From Buddleja alternifolia (lineage: Eukaryota > Streptophyta > Magnoliopsida > Lamiales > Scrophulariaceae), in the NCBI GenBank assembly GCA_019426215.1, contig CM033394.1:17566195-17630194 (forward strand): a stretch of DNA of 64,000 nucleotides, read 5' to 3'. Shown piece after piece: positions 21,311-32,048 of this stretch (position 1 is its first letter; every line of letters begins with the position of its first letter). The notes under the pieces were generated by a model that was not told the origin of the DNA, ran no database searches, and saw only the letters and a program-made list of their open reading frames with translations. Position numbers and translations under genes: made by a program.

Positions 21311-21469
21311 GCACCAAGAACAAACCAATAGAGACAACAAAAGAAACAAAATTAGACTAACAAGAAAATAAGAGAAAGCAAGAATTAAATGAAAAACAAA
21401 GAATTATGAAAACGTAAAATAAAATAAAAAACTAAAACAAACAAGTCCCCGACAACAGCGCCAAAAACT

Positions 21470-22817
21470 TGATACGCTAATACCTAACGTGCTTGGTAGC
21501 AAGTATACTAGTCGTGTGTAGTAATAAGTGTGGACGGTAAGTCCGGGTTGTCGAATCTCAAGGACTAGATATTTTAGTTTATGATTAACGAAAACAATTA
21601 AATGTAAAGGGCAAGTAATTGATTAAACAAACAAAAAACAAGAGAGGGAACAATCTATAGATTAAACTTCACGTATTGATTAAGCGACTAAGGCGCATGC
21701 TACAGCCGTATTTACTCGTCAATATATATGAGATACTCTTCGAATTATTAGACTCCTATTGCTTTGTTGAAAATTCCTTAATTAATTATTACCCGATGTC
21801 TCGGCTCATAATAATCCTATGATTAATTGATGTCTCTCTAAATATGTCTATCCGAAAATCTAACCAATAACCACGCATTTACGTTCTAGAATTTCCCCGG
21901 ATAAATCCGGCTAACAGCACCCGAGAATCTCTACCTATCCCTAAGGGCAATTCCCCATTTGTGTCGGATGATGTGTTAATTCCCTTGGACCTTAACCTAC
22001 ATTCTCTCAAATGAATAGACAAGGTAAGATAGCAAGCATATGACGATCAAACATATAATTGGAATGAAAGCATAAAACTAACACACAAAGCAATAGGACA
22101 ATTAATACGAAAAATCACTTCATATATATTGACTCATAAATTCGGCCTTCACATGGCCTTAGTTCTACAAAACTAGCTCATCATCAATAGCTCAAGAAGA
22201 TCTAGAAAAATCATATACATAGTTATGAACATAAAAATGCAATGAAAGCAAGTAAAACTCCCTAAGGCTTGGTTGATGATGAAACCTTGCTTGGAACTTC
22301 AATCTCTTGCTCAATTCCCCTTCTTTTCCTTCAAAGAGTGATGAAAAGTTGGCTCAAATCTCAGAAAATGATCTCCAAACTCCAAAATCCGAACACCTAG
22401 TCATGTGCTGAAATTTGGCTTTTATTCACTTCAAAAAAGGTTACAGCGGCGCCCAGGTGCGGGTGAATCGGCGCCTAGGCGCCGCCTACGTGTCAGTGCT
22501 GGCTTGGGGCGAAAGTCTGGGGGCGCCCAAGCTTTGACATCACGTCGTTCGGGAAAGGGTGGACTCGCGCCTAAGTGCCGCACTTCGTGGCTGGGGTTCT
22601 TCTTCAATGCGAATGGCACTTGGGCGTTGCTGAAATGGCGCCTAGGCACCATTTCTTTCGATACGTTGTCTTTTACCCTTTTTTTCGCTTGCATCCATTT
22701 AAGATCTGAAACCACTTAACACACGGATTAAACGCAAATATGGCAAGATTTAGGCGATAAATGAATCTAAAATATAGACATAACGGGCTTAAAAACAAGT
22801 AAAAGCGACTCCTATCA
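21470..22817 (-). repeat. element C right (5') LTR
   Basis: It runs TGATACGC...CCTATCA on the plus strand, 1348 bp. Read on the minus strand, the U3-like part (22817-22650) precedes a GC-palindrome cluster at 22650-22440 (GGCGCCTAGGCGCC, GCGCCTAGGCACCAT). A TATA-like GAATAAAAGCC follows at about 22430-22420, then the R/U5-like part to 21470. Confidence 0.88.
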
Positions 22818-22822
22818 AAGTG

Positions 22823-22905
22823 CTACGGCGAAAGATAAAAAGAGAGTTATCCACTTTACTACTAACAAAACCTAAGGAGATAAGAAAAGAAGCAAAACGA
22901 TGATG
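22823..22905 (-). pseudogene. element A upstream reverse transcriptase fragment
   Basis: Read on the minus strand from next to A's 5' LTR, this short piece encodes a VSSKVDNSLFIF-like stretch that runs directly into the STAYLLLYVDDI of 15999 once element C is ignored. Gag, protease, integrase and half of the reverse transcriptase are therefore missing between the 5' LTR and this point: A was internally deleted. Confidence 0.8.
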
Positions 22906-22992
22906 CCATGTTAGAGTTCTAAACCCCGTAAGTAATATTATATTAAAATGAAAGTATATATAGGTTACAAAGAATATAAAACCCTAAGCTAT

Positions 22993-24183
22993 TGTTAGGG
23001 TTAATGTCCTCAAATGCCACTAGAGGATTAGTAGATGTAAGGACATTATTAATTTGTAATTGTTTATCTTTCTATCAATAAAAAGGCAATTAGTTGTTTA
23101 CTTTCGAATTGGCATTTGTTTATTGTAAATCAACTATAAGTCCATGAACACAAGAGTAAACTCTTTAAGGCACTAGAGGGGTTTGATACTTGTGTACTAA
23201 AATAGTCTGCAAGTCAATGATTTCTAATTGGACGCTGGAAATCATGAAGACTTGTATGATATGAATCTTTGACGAGAAAGATGTCCGTCAATCACTAGGA
23301 AGTAGTGAAGGATTCATATCATAGGTGCACTGATGGAGATAGTGGCACTCAAACATGACTCGCATCGATTCTTTCACATAGGTTTTCACTCTTTGACAGT
23401 CAATGACATAATTGATTAATTGTAATAGGTGTGTCTGAACTTTAGACTTGAGGAATCGAGTTGAAGATATACTTGTGACATTAGGTTCGCCATTAGAGTA
23501 CTTAGGCCCAATTCACCCTTTGGTGGGGTCAACCTCGAACTGCAACCTAATGGGCAAGTAGTAGTCTTAACTAATATCCAAGATGGGATTCGTTCCCTCG
23601 TAAGTACACGAGGAATTATCCTATGCAATTATAAGTAAGCTAGATTAATTAATTGGATTGAATTAATTAATTAAATAGTGCATTAGACCTAGCTCAAATT
23701 GGAGCACCAATTGGTGCACCAAGGCCTATAGGGGGCGGCCAAGAGGCGCCCTTGATGGGCTAAATTGAGCCCAAGTTATTAACTTAAGTGACATAAATAT
23801 ATCACTTTAGTTAATACCTAGGTCAAGAGTTCAGTTTGACTTAAGCCACAAGAAAAATTCCTCTCCCTCTCTCCACATCTAGCCGTCGGTCTCACACACC
23901 AAGAAGGAGGAGATTTTTTCCATCAAGTTTTTTCGGCGAGACAATTTAGAGACAGAACAATTGAGCTACTTGGATCAACATATTTTCAACCGGAGTAATT
24001 TCGTGAAGAATTGAAGAATTCAAGTTCGTAGGAATTTTCAACCACTTCGCTTCAACGGGTAATGTTAATTTTACCCTATCATACATACGTCTGAATTAAC
24101 CCCGGGATTGATCCGGCTATGGGGAAAAACCATAAAAAATTTAAATTTTGTTTTCCGCTGTGTTTGGTGATTTTTCCCCAACA
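22993..24183 (+). repeat. element B 5' LTR (1191 bp, internally deleted)
   Basis: It is collinear with the 3' LTR except that a stretch of about 460 bp present in the 3' LTR (roughly 39745-40215) is missing at about 23638. A TAATTAATTGGATTGAATTAA context lies at the junction, and the matching short repeats there (ATTAATTAATT) suggest a repeat-mediated deletion. Confidence 0.88.
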
Positions 24184-24184
24184 G

Positions 24185-24197
24185 TGGTACCAGAGCC
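24185..24197 (+). other. element B primer-binding site
   Basis: TGGTACCAGAGCC follows the LTR end by one base and differs by one base from the initiator tRNA-Met complement TGGTATCAGAGC. It primes minus-strand synthesis. Confidence 0.85.
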
Positions 24198-26065
24198 AAA
24201 TCCATGGGGTTCAGCGTATGTAATTTATGTGTAATTATGTGTTGAAAAAGCATGTTATACAGTATTTGTCGATACATGATAAGATATGTAGATTTCACAT
24301 TTTTCATGTTCTTGAAGATTATGTTTATTTTTCCTTCGTTAGAATTTAATTAAAATTAGATTTTATGTAAATTATGTGATGGAAAATAAAAACCCAAATT
24401 TTCAACAGGCTACCCGTCGCCGAAAGTTGACAGAACGCCAGCAGAGAAGCCGCCGGTGTTAAGCTGTGCACGCACAGCCACGATGGGCTCGATGTGCGAG
24501 CCCATATTTCTCGACTGTTGCCGATAGAGATGGGCCCATCCTGCCAAAAATTAGGCTCGCGCTGTGTGAGCCCAATCACCCGGCAACTGGGCTGTCAGGT
24601 GATTAGGCCGCATGGCGCGAGTCCACCCGTGTAGTTTTACACACGGGTTTGGGACAACCCGACCCGGGTCACCGATGGGTTGACCCGGGTCAATTATTAA
24701 ATGTATATGTATTATTTAGTTTGGTTAAAATTAGATTTTAATGCAAAATAAAAAATATTAATTATTTAATAGGGTTGTTTTTATTTCCAATTAATTTAAT
24801 GTTAATTAAAGTTAGACTTTGAATTAAATTGGATTAGTTCCATTGTGAGATTAATTTTATGAGCTTAGAAATTATTTTTTTATTAGAATTGGATTTTAAT
24901 AAAAGATTAATAGTAGCTCATTAAGATTGAACTTTCAATTAGAATTAAATAAATTTAATTTCCTCGAGAATATGAATGACAATGATTAAATTTGAAATTT
25001 AATTAGAAATTAACATATATATTTTTCGTGTAATATGTGATATCATGTTAGACATGTTATGTGATGGGAGACGTGATTCATGGACTTAGACTCGTATTTA
25101 ATTTTGTATTTCTTTTTATGGGTTGTAAATGTCATTTTGAGCCTATTTTTCTAATTTTCTTTCTAGATAAATTTTGTATAAGTGGCTTATGATAAAATGT
25201 AATAGTTAGAAATAGAAATAGGTCCAATGCAGAAATTCAAGTCTAGCCGAGGAGATTCAAGAAGGAGCTTTGGAAGCTTTAGTATAGTTTCTTTTTTATT
25301 TTATGATTGAAACATTAGCTTGTTTCAATCTAGGAAATATGGTCCATGAATCATGTGATGTTAGCTTTCTAGGGTTGCTATTTATTTATTGATCCATGTT
25401 TATATGTGTGATGTAAAATGGATTAATGTGCAAAGTGAGACCTAATTAACAATTCAAATTCTCCTAGATTTAATATATTAAGTTAGTAAAGGGTACTAGG
25501 TATCCTATCCTCCACTAAACTTAGGAGAAATTAAATTGATGTTTAATATAAATAACGTCCCTACGCAATGGGGATTATATATTGAAGTATACTTTATATT
25601 TTTCCTAAGTGCATGTAATGCCGTTGGTCGAGAACAAATTTCACCCCAAATACCAGCAAAAGGTTGTAAGGTGAAATTCAATTGTTAGACTGACAGACAG
25701 TTAGTGGGTTGAACTTAAATTATCCATAAATCGATATTATCGATAATAGATTGAGATTTGATGAATAATGGACAAACACATTGAATCATCCATTTGATGG
25801 ATTGATGTTGGACATCACTTTAATGGATTAATTAGGCCAAATACCAGTTGCAACCCATTAATCTAGTTAAAGAACTCAATTACCACTATGAAGGCTTCCA
25901 ACGATGACTTCCGAATTCCACAATGGGAGTGTGGATTTTCGAAAAATGTAGTGGGAGCCAAATTTATTTTCAAAGCCCTAAAAATTAATTTGGAACAACA
26001 ATTACATGAAAACTAATACGTCTTTTTACTTTTATGCAGTTATTTTCTTATAATCTCTTTCACCA
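24198..26065 (+). other. element B untranslated leader
   Basis: A leader of about 1.9 kb with no conserved coding frame. It holds a GC-rich palindrome cluster at 24400-24690, a block at 25618-25700 (TTTCACCCCAAATACC, AGGTTGTAAGGTGAAATTCA, TTGTTAGACTGACA) conserved in element G at 48710-48785, and a PPT-like AGTGGGAG at 25950-25957, about 110 nt before gag. Confidence 0.7.
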
Positions 26066-26772
26066 TGACTATCAACCCATTATCTGTACTACTTGAAAAG
26101 AACACTTTGACTGGTCCTAACTACGTGGACTGGCTCCGCAACTTGAGGATAGTCCTCAACATGGAGTCACTGGGTACGTATTAGATACTGATATCCCAGC
26201 CACGCCCATAAGGACGCGTACTAAAGAGGAGGAAGTTGCGGCTCATGAGAAATGGGTCAAAGACGACGTCTGGATTTCGTGGGTACATGCTGGGCTCAAT
26301 GACAAATGAGTTGCAGAGGTCCCATGACAAAATGGTCTCAGCGAGGGCCATTTTGGCACACCTGGTGGAGCTCAATGGTGAGCACAGTCGCACTGCTCGG
26401 TATGAGATATCAAAAGAGTTCTTTGGAGCCAAGATGAAGGAAGGTGAAAAGGTTGAGGAGCATGTATTAAAACTGAATTCGAAAATTGAGAGGTTAGAAG
26501 CCCTCGACTTCAACATGGACCCGCAACTTCAAACTGACCTAATCTTGCAGTCACTTCCCGACTACTTTTCCCAATTTGTGGTGAACTTCAACTGTAATGA
26601 GATAGAGTACAATTTAGCTGGGTTAATGAACAAGATGAATACTACTCAATCTCAAATGAAGCCAAAGGGAAAAGAGGAGGCCTTGGTCATCACTTCTAAG
26701 CCTAAGAAGAAGAAGAAAAAGAAAAAGAAGAATAAGACTGAGAAAGTTAAGCACTCCGGGTCCACAAACTAA
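26066..26772 (+). pseudogene. element B gag
   Basis: Gag begins at ATG 26066 with NYVDWLRNLRIVLNM, the conserved copia gag N-terminus (UBN2/DUF4219-like). A frameshift near 26180 moves the rest into the frame at 26236, with MVSARAILAHLVELNGEHSR and FNMDPQLQTDLILQSLPDYF. It ends in a lysine run and TAA at 26772, just before the zinc knuckle. Nucleocapsid and capsid functions are lost. Confidence 0.88.
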
Positions 26773-26803
26773 GATAGAAAAAGGAAAGGGTAAAGCTCAT
26801 AAA

Positions 26804-27190
26804 GTGATGAAGAGCAAAGGACCAAAGGAAACGGATAGGTGCCTTCACTGCGATGACCTAGGCCACTCGAGGGAGGAGTGTCCAAACTTTGGGAATGGTG
26901 CACCAGGTATGGAACTATATTTTTTAGAAACCAATTGTTCTATAACTCTGTTTTCCACTTTGTGGATACTTGATTCTGGAGCTATTGTTCAAGTTTGTGT
27001 AATGAATCAGGATCTGCAGTGAAGTAGGAAACTGGAGCATGGAGAGGTGCTGATCATTGTAGGTAGCGAGCAGAGTGTCGTGACTTCTCGCATTGGATCA
27101 ACTTCTTTATGTTTATCATCTGAACGTGTTTTAATTTTAGAGGATGTTTAAGCTTTTCCCAATGGGCTTAAGAACATTATATTTATTCCT
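26804..27190 (+). pseudogene. element B zinc knuckle and protease start
   Basis: CLHCDDLGHSREEC is a CX2CX4HX4C zinc knuckle of nucleocapsid. It is followed by LYFLETNCSITLFSTLWILD and the protease active-site box LDSGAIVQVC (normally DSGAS.HIC). A TGA at about 27020 and further frame breaks up to 27190 interrupt the protease. Confidence 0.85.
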
Positions 27191-28391
27191 ATGTTGGTTA
27201 GGAACGACTATGTTTTGAATTTCATTAACAGTACTTGCAGCATTCTATTTCATAATAATATTGTTGGCACTGCTACTTTAGTCAATGACCTCTATTATTT
27301 AAATATGCAAAATGAGTGTGTTGCAAATGTTATCTCAAAGAAGCGTGGTAAGCAAAGTGCTAACCTAAGCTTAAAGTGGCATCTAAGACTAGGCCATGCT
27401 GGCGAGCGAAAGATACACAAAATGGAGAAAGATGGTTTAATTGAACTATTGGGATCAGATCCCTATCCAACTTGTGAATCTTTCCTCAAAGGCAAAATGG
27501 TTAGATCTCCCTTCACCGGGACTTTTGAAAGAGCCACTGAAGTATTAGGACTTGTGCATACCGACGTTTGTGGACCATTTGGAGAAATGGCTCATGGAGG
27601 TTTTTACCAATTCATTATTTTCACTGATGACCATTCAAGATATGGTATAGTGTATCTAATGAAACTTAAGTCTGAATCATTTGATAAGTTCAAAGAATTT
27701 AAGGCTTTAGTGGAAAAATAAACTAGTCATCATATAAAGACACTATGATCGAATCCTAGAGGTGAATATATGAGTGACTAGTTTGATCAGTTCCTAAGAG
27801 AACATGGGATAACATTACAACTCACACCACCATCAACTCCACAATTAAATGGGGTGGCAGAGCGAAGGAATCGAACGCTATTAGATATGGTTCGATCCAT
27901 GCTCAGTTACACTGATTTACCCATTTTCTTGTGGGGCATGCACTCCTTATGGCTATTCATATCTTGAACAAATGTCCTTCCAAGTCCATTCCTAAGACTC
28001 CATATGAGATATGGAGAAATAGGAAACCAAACCTTAAGTACCATAGAGTTTGGGGATGCCCTGCCTATATCAAGAAGACGAAGGCAGAGAAATTGGAAGC
28101 GAGGTCCCTAAAAGGACGTTTCGTCGGTTTCCCAGAGGATTCAATTAGATGCCTATTCTACATGCAAGATGATAAAAGGATCATTGTTGCACTGCAAGCG
28201 CACTTTCTTAAAGAGGAATTCATTCAAGAAGGTGGTGTAGGTAGAAAGATTGTTCTAAATGAGTAAGATGAAACACCTAGGGAGACGACTGTTCAAGAAA
28301 CGCACACTAAACCTGATGAAACATAACCAACATTGTGAAGATCTGGTAGAGTACCACAACAACCTGATACGTATTATGGTTACCTGCTACA
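27191..28391 (+). pseudogene. element B integrase
   Basis: It contains the GAG-pre-integrase zinc module (LKWHLRLGHAGERKIHKM, then TCESFLKGKM, where the second Cys of CxxC is Phe) and the rve core (VHTDVCGPFGEM, FIIFTDDHSRYG). A TAA at 27719 interrupts it. The core resumes with FDQFLREHGITLQLTPPSTP, ERRNRTLLDMVRSM and, after a frame change, HILNKCPSKSIPKTPYEIW and VWGCPAYIKKT. The coding sequence then meets the CACTA insertion at 28391. Confidence 0.9.
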
Positions 28392-28408
28392 CACTACCAC
28401 AGAAAAGC

Positions 28409-28700
28409 CCTATTACAGCGTACCTATGACAAGGGTTTTGAAAAACTGCTGTAATAGGGGGTACTTGGTTCGGACCTATGACAGCGGTTCAAGCCGAACC
28501 GCTGTCATATGATGTCAGAACAAAATAAAAAATAAAAAAAATGAATGCGACAGCGGTTCGGCCAGAACCGCTGTCACAAAATATACATGTGACAGCGGTT
28601 CGGCCGAACCGCTGTCACAAATACACATATGACAGTGGTTCTGGCTGAACCGCTGTCACAAAGACACATGTGACAGCGGTTCGGCCACGAACCGCTGCCA
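28409..28700 (+). repeat. CACTA left subterminal hairpin array
   Basis: Six inverted-repeat units. The first is built on CCCTATTACAGC; the other five are built on GACAGCGGTTC and GAACCGCTGTC, starting near 28471, 28549, 28592, 28631 and 28672. In En/Spm such subterminal repeats bind the regulatory transposon protein; here each unit can form a near-perfect hairpin. Confidence 0.9.
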
Positions 28701-29083
28701 CTCACTCACTCACTCTCTCTCTCTCTCTCTCTCTCAACTCTCTCACCACCACCACCACCACCACCACCACCACCGTACACCTCTCTCTCTCTCTTGCTCT
28801 CTCGGTTTCTCTCTCTCTCACTCTCGATCTACTTCTCTCTCTCTCGCGCTGCCGTCCGCCGCTCCGTCCGCCGTCGCTCCGGTATCTCTCTTTCTCTTTC
28901 TAGATATATATATATATATGTGCATATATATGTATATATTCTATATATATACATTTAACTCTTTATATATATATATATATATACATAGTAGCCACCGCCG
29001 CCGCCGTCGTTGTTGCTGTCGTCGTCGCCCGTCGTCGCCGCCCACCTTCGCCGTCGCCACCGCTGCCGTGGTCCATTTAGTTT
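28700..29083 (+). other. CACTA 5' untranslated exon (CT-, CAC-, GCC-rich)
   Basis: Microsatellites (CT)n, (CAC)10 at 28746-28775, two TA tracts and a CCGCCG/GTCGTC stretch run to TTTAG|GTACTT at about 29082/29083, a plausible splice donor. The next plausible acceptor is ATTCAG at 29945-29950, seven bases before the transposase ATG, so this would be a 5'-UTR exon. This is inferred only from splice-site context. Confidence 0.45.
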
Positions 29084-29139
29084 AGGTACTTTCTTTTAGA
29101 TAAATATATATATATATATATATACACACATAGAGTATA

Positions 29140-29695
29140 TATAGATTTAAATATTTGAGTATGTATATTTGTGTATATGTGGGTGTGTGTACATATATTT
29201 GTGTATATGTAGGTGTATGTATATATATTTTTGTATGTGTAAGTGTATGTATATTTGTGTATATATGAGTGTATGTATATATATTTGTGTATGTGTGAGT
29301 GTATGTATATTTGTGTATATGTGAGTGTATGTATATATATTTGTGTATGTGTGGGTGTATGTATATTTATGTATATGTGGGTGTATGTATATATATTTGT
29401 GTATGTGTGGGTGTATGTATATTTGTGTATATGTGGGTGTATGTATATATATTTATGTATGTGTGAGTGTATATATATTTGTGTATATGTGGATGTATGT
29501 ATATATGAGTGTGTATATATATTTGTGTGTATGTGTGGGTGTATGTATATTTGTGTATATTCTTTACATACACCCACACATACACAAATGTATATTTGTG
29601 TATATGTGGGTGTATGTATATATATTTGTGTATGTGTGGGTGTATGTATATATTTGTGTATGTGTGGGTGTATGTATATTTGTGTATATTCTTGA
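29140..29695. repeat. GT/TA minisatellite
   Basis: A tandem array of roughly 52-54-bp units made of GTGTATGTATATATATTTGT and GTATGTGTGGGTGTATGTAT. It carries an internal inversion near 29565-29590 (ACATACACCCACACATACAC). Long open frames on both strands (MYVY.., THTYIHT..) are by-products of the repeat, not genes. Confidence 0.95.
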
Positions 29696-29770
29696 GATTT
29701 GCCTATTTATTGAAAAATATTTGTGTATATTCTTGAGATTTGCCTATTTATTGAAAAATATTTGTGTATA
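29691..29770. repeat. 41-bp tandem duplication
   Basis: TTCTTGAGATTTGCCTATTT followed by ATTGAAAAATATTTGTGTAT occurs twice in tandem. A related word (CTTGAGATTTGCCTATTTTT) recurs at 33319 between the two CACTA genes. Confidence 0.85.
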
Positions 29771-29957
29771 TCCGAATTTTGTTGGTTGCAACCTACCCGG
29801 GTGAAGATTAAGTCGAGAACTTGGTAAAAAAATTTGCGTTGTTACTCTGCCGAATTTTTTCTAGAATAATGGAAAATAAATTAAAATGAAAATTATTTAA
29901 TTAATTTAACTATCAACTGATAATAAAATTGTTTAATTTAATTAATTCAGAATCAAG

Positions 29958-32048
29958 ATGGATCGAAGTTGGATTTTAGCAGATCGTATGTCGGAACAGT
30001 ATGAGAAAGGGGTGAAAGAGTTCATAAAGTTTGCGGTTGACCATGCACCAGATCGAACTAGGATCACTTGCCCGTGTTTACGTTGTTATTTTGGAAAGAG
30101 AATTAGTTCACGTGAGTTGGAAGATCATTTGGTGTGTAATGGAATTGATAAAAGCTACAAACGTTGGACAAGACACGGTGAAAGCAATGTCCCGTTAGAT
30201 GATTTAGGTGGTACATCATATCCATCACAGGATTTCAACATGAATGATTATGAGCCTGATCGTTTGGAGGAGATGACAAATGTGATTGAGGAGGATTTGC
30301 GAAATTGTCCTAAAATGTTTGACAATTTGACAAGTGATTCAAAGACACCACTGTATAGTGGTAGTAAATTCACAAGATTGAAAGCAGTTCTTAACCTATA
30401 CAAGTTAAAAGCCAACAATGGGTGGAGTGATAAGAGTTTCACAGACTTGCTTGGTTTATTAAAAAGCATGCTACCTGAGGATAATGTGTTACCTAATCGT
30501 ACTTATGAGGCTAAACGGATGTTAACCTCAATTAGCATGGGATATGAAAGGATACATGCCTGTCTCAATGATTGCGTATTATTTAGAATTGACTATGCAT
30601 CATTGAAGGCCTGTCCAAAATGTGGCGCCTCACGGTACAAGAAGAATGGATCTGCGCCTGTCAAAACCATGTCGTATTTGCCTATAATACCACGATTTAA
30701 GCGCATGTACAGTAGTAAAGAGTTATCCAAGGACTTGACATGGCATGCTGATAGAAGGCTTGAAGAAAGGATTGAAGATGACAAGATTCGACATCCCTCA
30801 GATTCTCCTCAATGGAAAAAGATTGATGATGATTTCTCTGAATTTGGTGAAGAATCAAGAAACCTGCGCCTTGTATTGGCTACAGATGGCATGAACCCTC
30901 ATGTCTTGCAAAGTAGCTCACATAGTACATGGCCGGTGATTTTGATGATCTACAACCTTCCCCCATCACGATGCATGAAGCGAGAGCATAAAATGATGCC
31001 TATACTCATTTCTGGGCCGAAACAACCTGGAAATGATATAGATGTCTACTTGGCTCCTTTAATTGAGGATTTGAAGGTGTTGTGGGACACCGGTGTTCAA
31101 GTATATGACGGGTTCAGAGAAAATTTTAATCTCAGAGTCATGTTATTTGGAACAATCAATGATTTTCCAGCAAGAGCAAACCTCGAGGGATATGGTGTGC
31201 ATGGCCAAAGTGGATGCCCCATATGTGTCAAGAGTACAGATCAATATCGATTGACACACTCTCAGAAATATGCATTCCAAGGGCATCGGAGATGGCTAAA
31301 TCGGAACCATCGATATCGTCGGTGGAAGAAAGCTTTCAATGGGAGTATAGAAGAAGGCCGAGCTCCTAAGTGCTTAACTGGTGAAGAAGTGTTTGAGAAT
31401 GTAAAAGACTTGGAGGTTAAATTTGGAAAGACTTTTGTAGGTGGCCTTGCAAAAATTGGGTGGAAAAAAAGGTCAATTTTCTTTGAGTTGCCGTATTGGA
31501 CGTCTTTACATGTTAGACATTTTCTCGATATAATGCATATTGAGAAAAATGTATTTGATAGTGTCATTGGTACACTTCTAAATGTGACCGGAAAGACAAA
31601 AGATGGCGTAAAGGCACGGTTAGACTTGGTTGAAATGAAGATAAGAGGAAAATTGGCACCAACAAATAAGGGGAAACGTACTTATTTGCCTCCAACAGCT
31701 CACACTCTAGCTAGGAAAGAAAAAATTGCATCATGTGAGTTTCTTAATGGAGTGAAAGTTCCAGAAGGGTATTCTTCAAACATTAGCAGTCTTGTATCAA
31801 TGAAGGATTTGAAGCTAAAGCACTTGAAGACTCACGATTGTCATGTAATCATAGATCATTTGCTACCAATTGCTATACGGGCCATTTTGCCAAAAAAGGT
31901 GAGAGACACGATAACTAGATTGTGTTTCTTCTTCAAAGCAATGTGGATCAAGGTGTTTGATCCTGAGCAATTTCCTGCACTTCAGAAACAAATTGTCATC
32001 ACTTTGTGTGAGCTTGAAATGTATTTTCCACCTGCTTTTTTTATATAA
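29958..32048 (+). CDS. CACTA TNP2-type transposase, 5' part
   Basis: 696 codons from an ATG (AAGATGGATCG) after a likely 5'-UTR intron. The N-terminus MDRSWI with CPCLRC and the following HLVCNGIDKSYKRWTRHGE is the transposase-associated zinc-finger-like domain (~1-75). The tnp2 transposase core follows at about 200-480: LKACPKCGASRYKK, LVLATDGMNPHVLQ, WPVILMIYNLPPSRCMK, ISGPKQPGNDIDVYLAPLIE, TINDFPARANLEGYG, HGQSGCPICVK. The WTSLHVRHFLDIMHIEKNVF block comes later. The product cuts at CACTA ends in the nucleus. The frame ends prematurely at 32048 in PPAFFI: a run of seven T's at 32035-32041 seems to have lost one base, since the next frame continues with the expected MTHLPIHLV. As written it is a truncated product. 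Confidence 0.92.
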   Translation: MDRSWILADRMSEQYEKGVKEFIKFAVDHAPDRTRITCPCLRCYFGKRISSRELEDHLVCNGIDKSYKRWTRHGESNVPLDDLGGTSYPSQDFNMNDYEPDRLEEMTNVIEEDLRNCPKMFDNLTSDSKTPLYSGSKFTRLKAVLNLYKLKANNGWSDKSFTDLLGLLKSMLPEDNVLPNRTYEAKRMLTSISMGYERIHACLNDCVLFRIDYASLKACPKCGASRYKKNGSAPVKTMSYLPIIPRFKRMYSSKELSKDLTWHADRRLEERIEDDKIRHPSDSPQWKKIDDDFSEFGEESRNLRLVLATDGMNPHVLQSSSHSTWPVILMIYNLPPSRCMKREHKMMPILISGPKQPGNDIDVYLAPLIEDLKVLWDTGVQVYDGFRENFNLRVMLFGTINDFPARANLEGYGVHGQSGCPICVKSTDQYRLTHSQKYAFQGHRRWLNRNHRYRRWKKAFNGSIEEGRAPKCLTGEEVFENVKDLEVKFGKTFVGGLAKIGWKKRSIFFELPYWTSLHVRHFLDIMHIEKNVFDSVIGTLLNVTGKTKDGVKARLDLVEMKIRGKLAPTNKGKRTYLPPTAHTLARKEKIASCEFLNGVKVPEGYSSNISSLVSMKDLKLKHLKTHDCHVIIDHLLPIAIRAILPKKVRDTITRLCFFFKAMWIKVFDPEQFPALQKQIVITLCELEMYFPPAFFI

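Larger units (their letters stand above)
16005..22817 (-). mobile_element. Athila-type gag-protease element C
   Basis: The element is bounded by a perfect 5-bp duplication, AAGTG (16000-16004 and 22818-22822), and inserted in element A's reverse transcriptase. The right (5') LTR is 21470-22817, 1348 bp. Next to it on the minus strand is the primer-binding site AGTTTTTGGCGCTGTTGTCG at 21469-21450, typical of Athila-type Ty3 elements. The left LTR shares only its first ~520 bp (16005-16525) with the right one and is otherwise rearranged. The interior encodes gag and protease only; no reverse transcriptase, RNase H or integrase was found, so it needs a helper element. Confidence 0.88.

Noticed and set aside
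29077..29804. Several overlapping open frames on both strands, 70-166 codons, rich in Tyr/Cys/Val or Thr/His
   Set aside because: They are produced by the GT/TA minisatellite: period divisible by three or stop-free units in several frames, no conserved domain, and equal coding on both strands.
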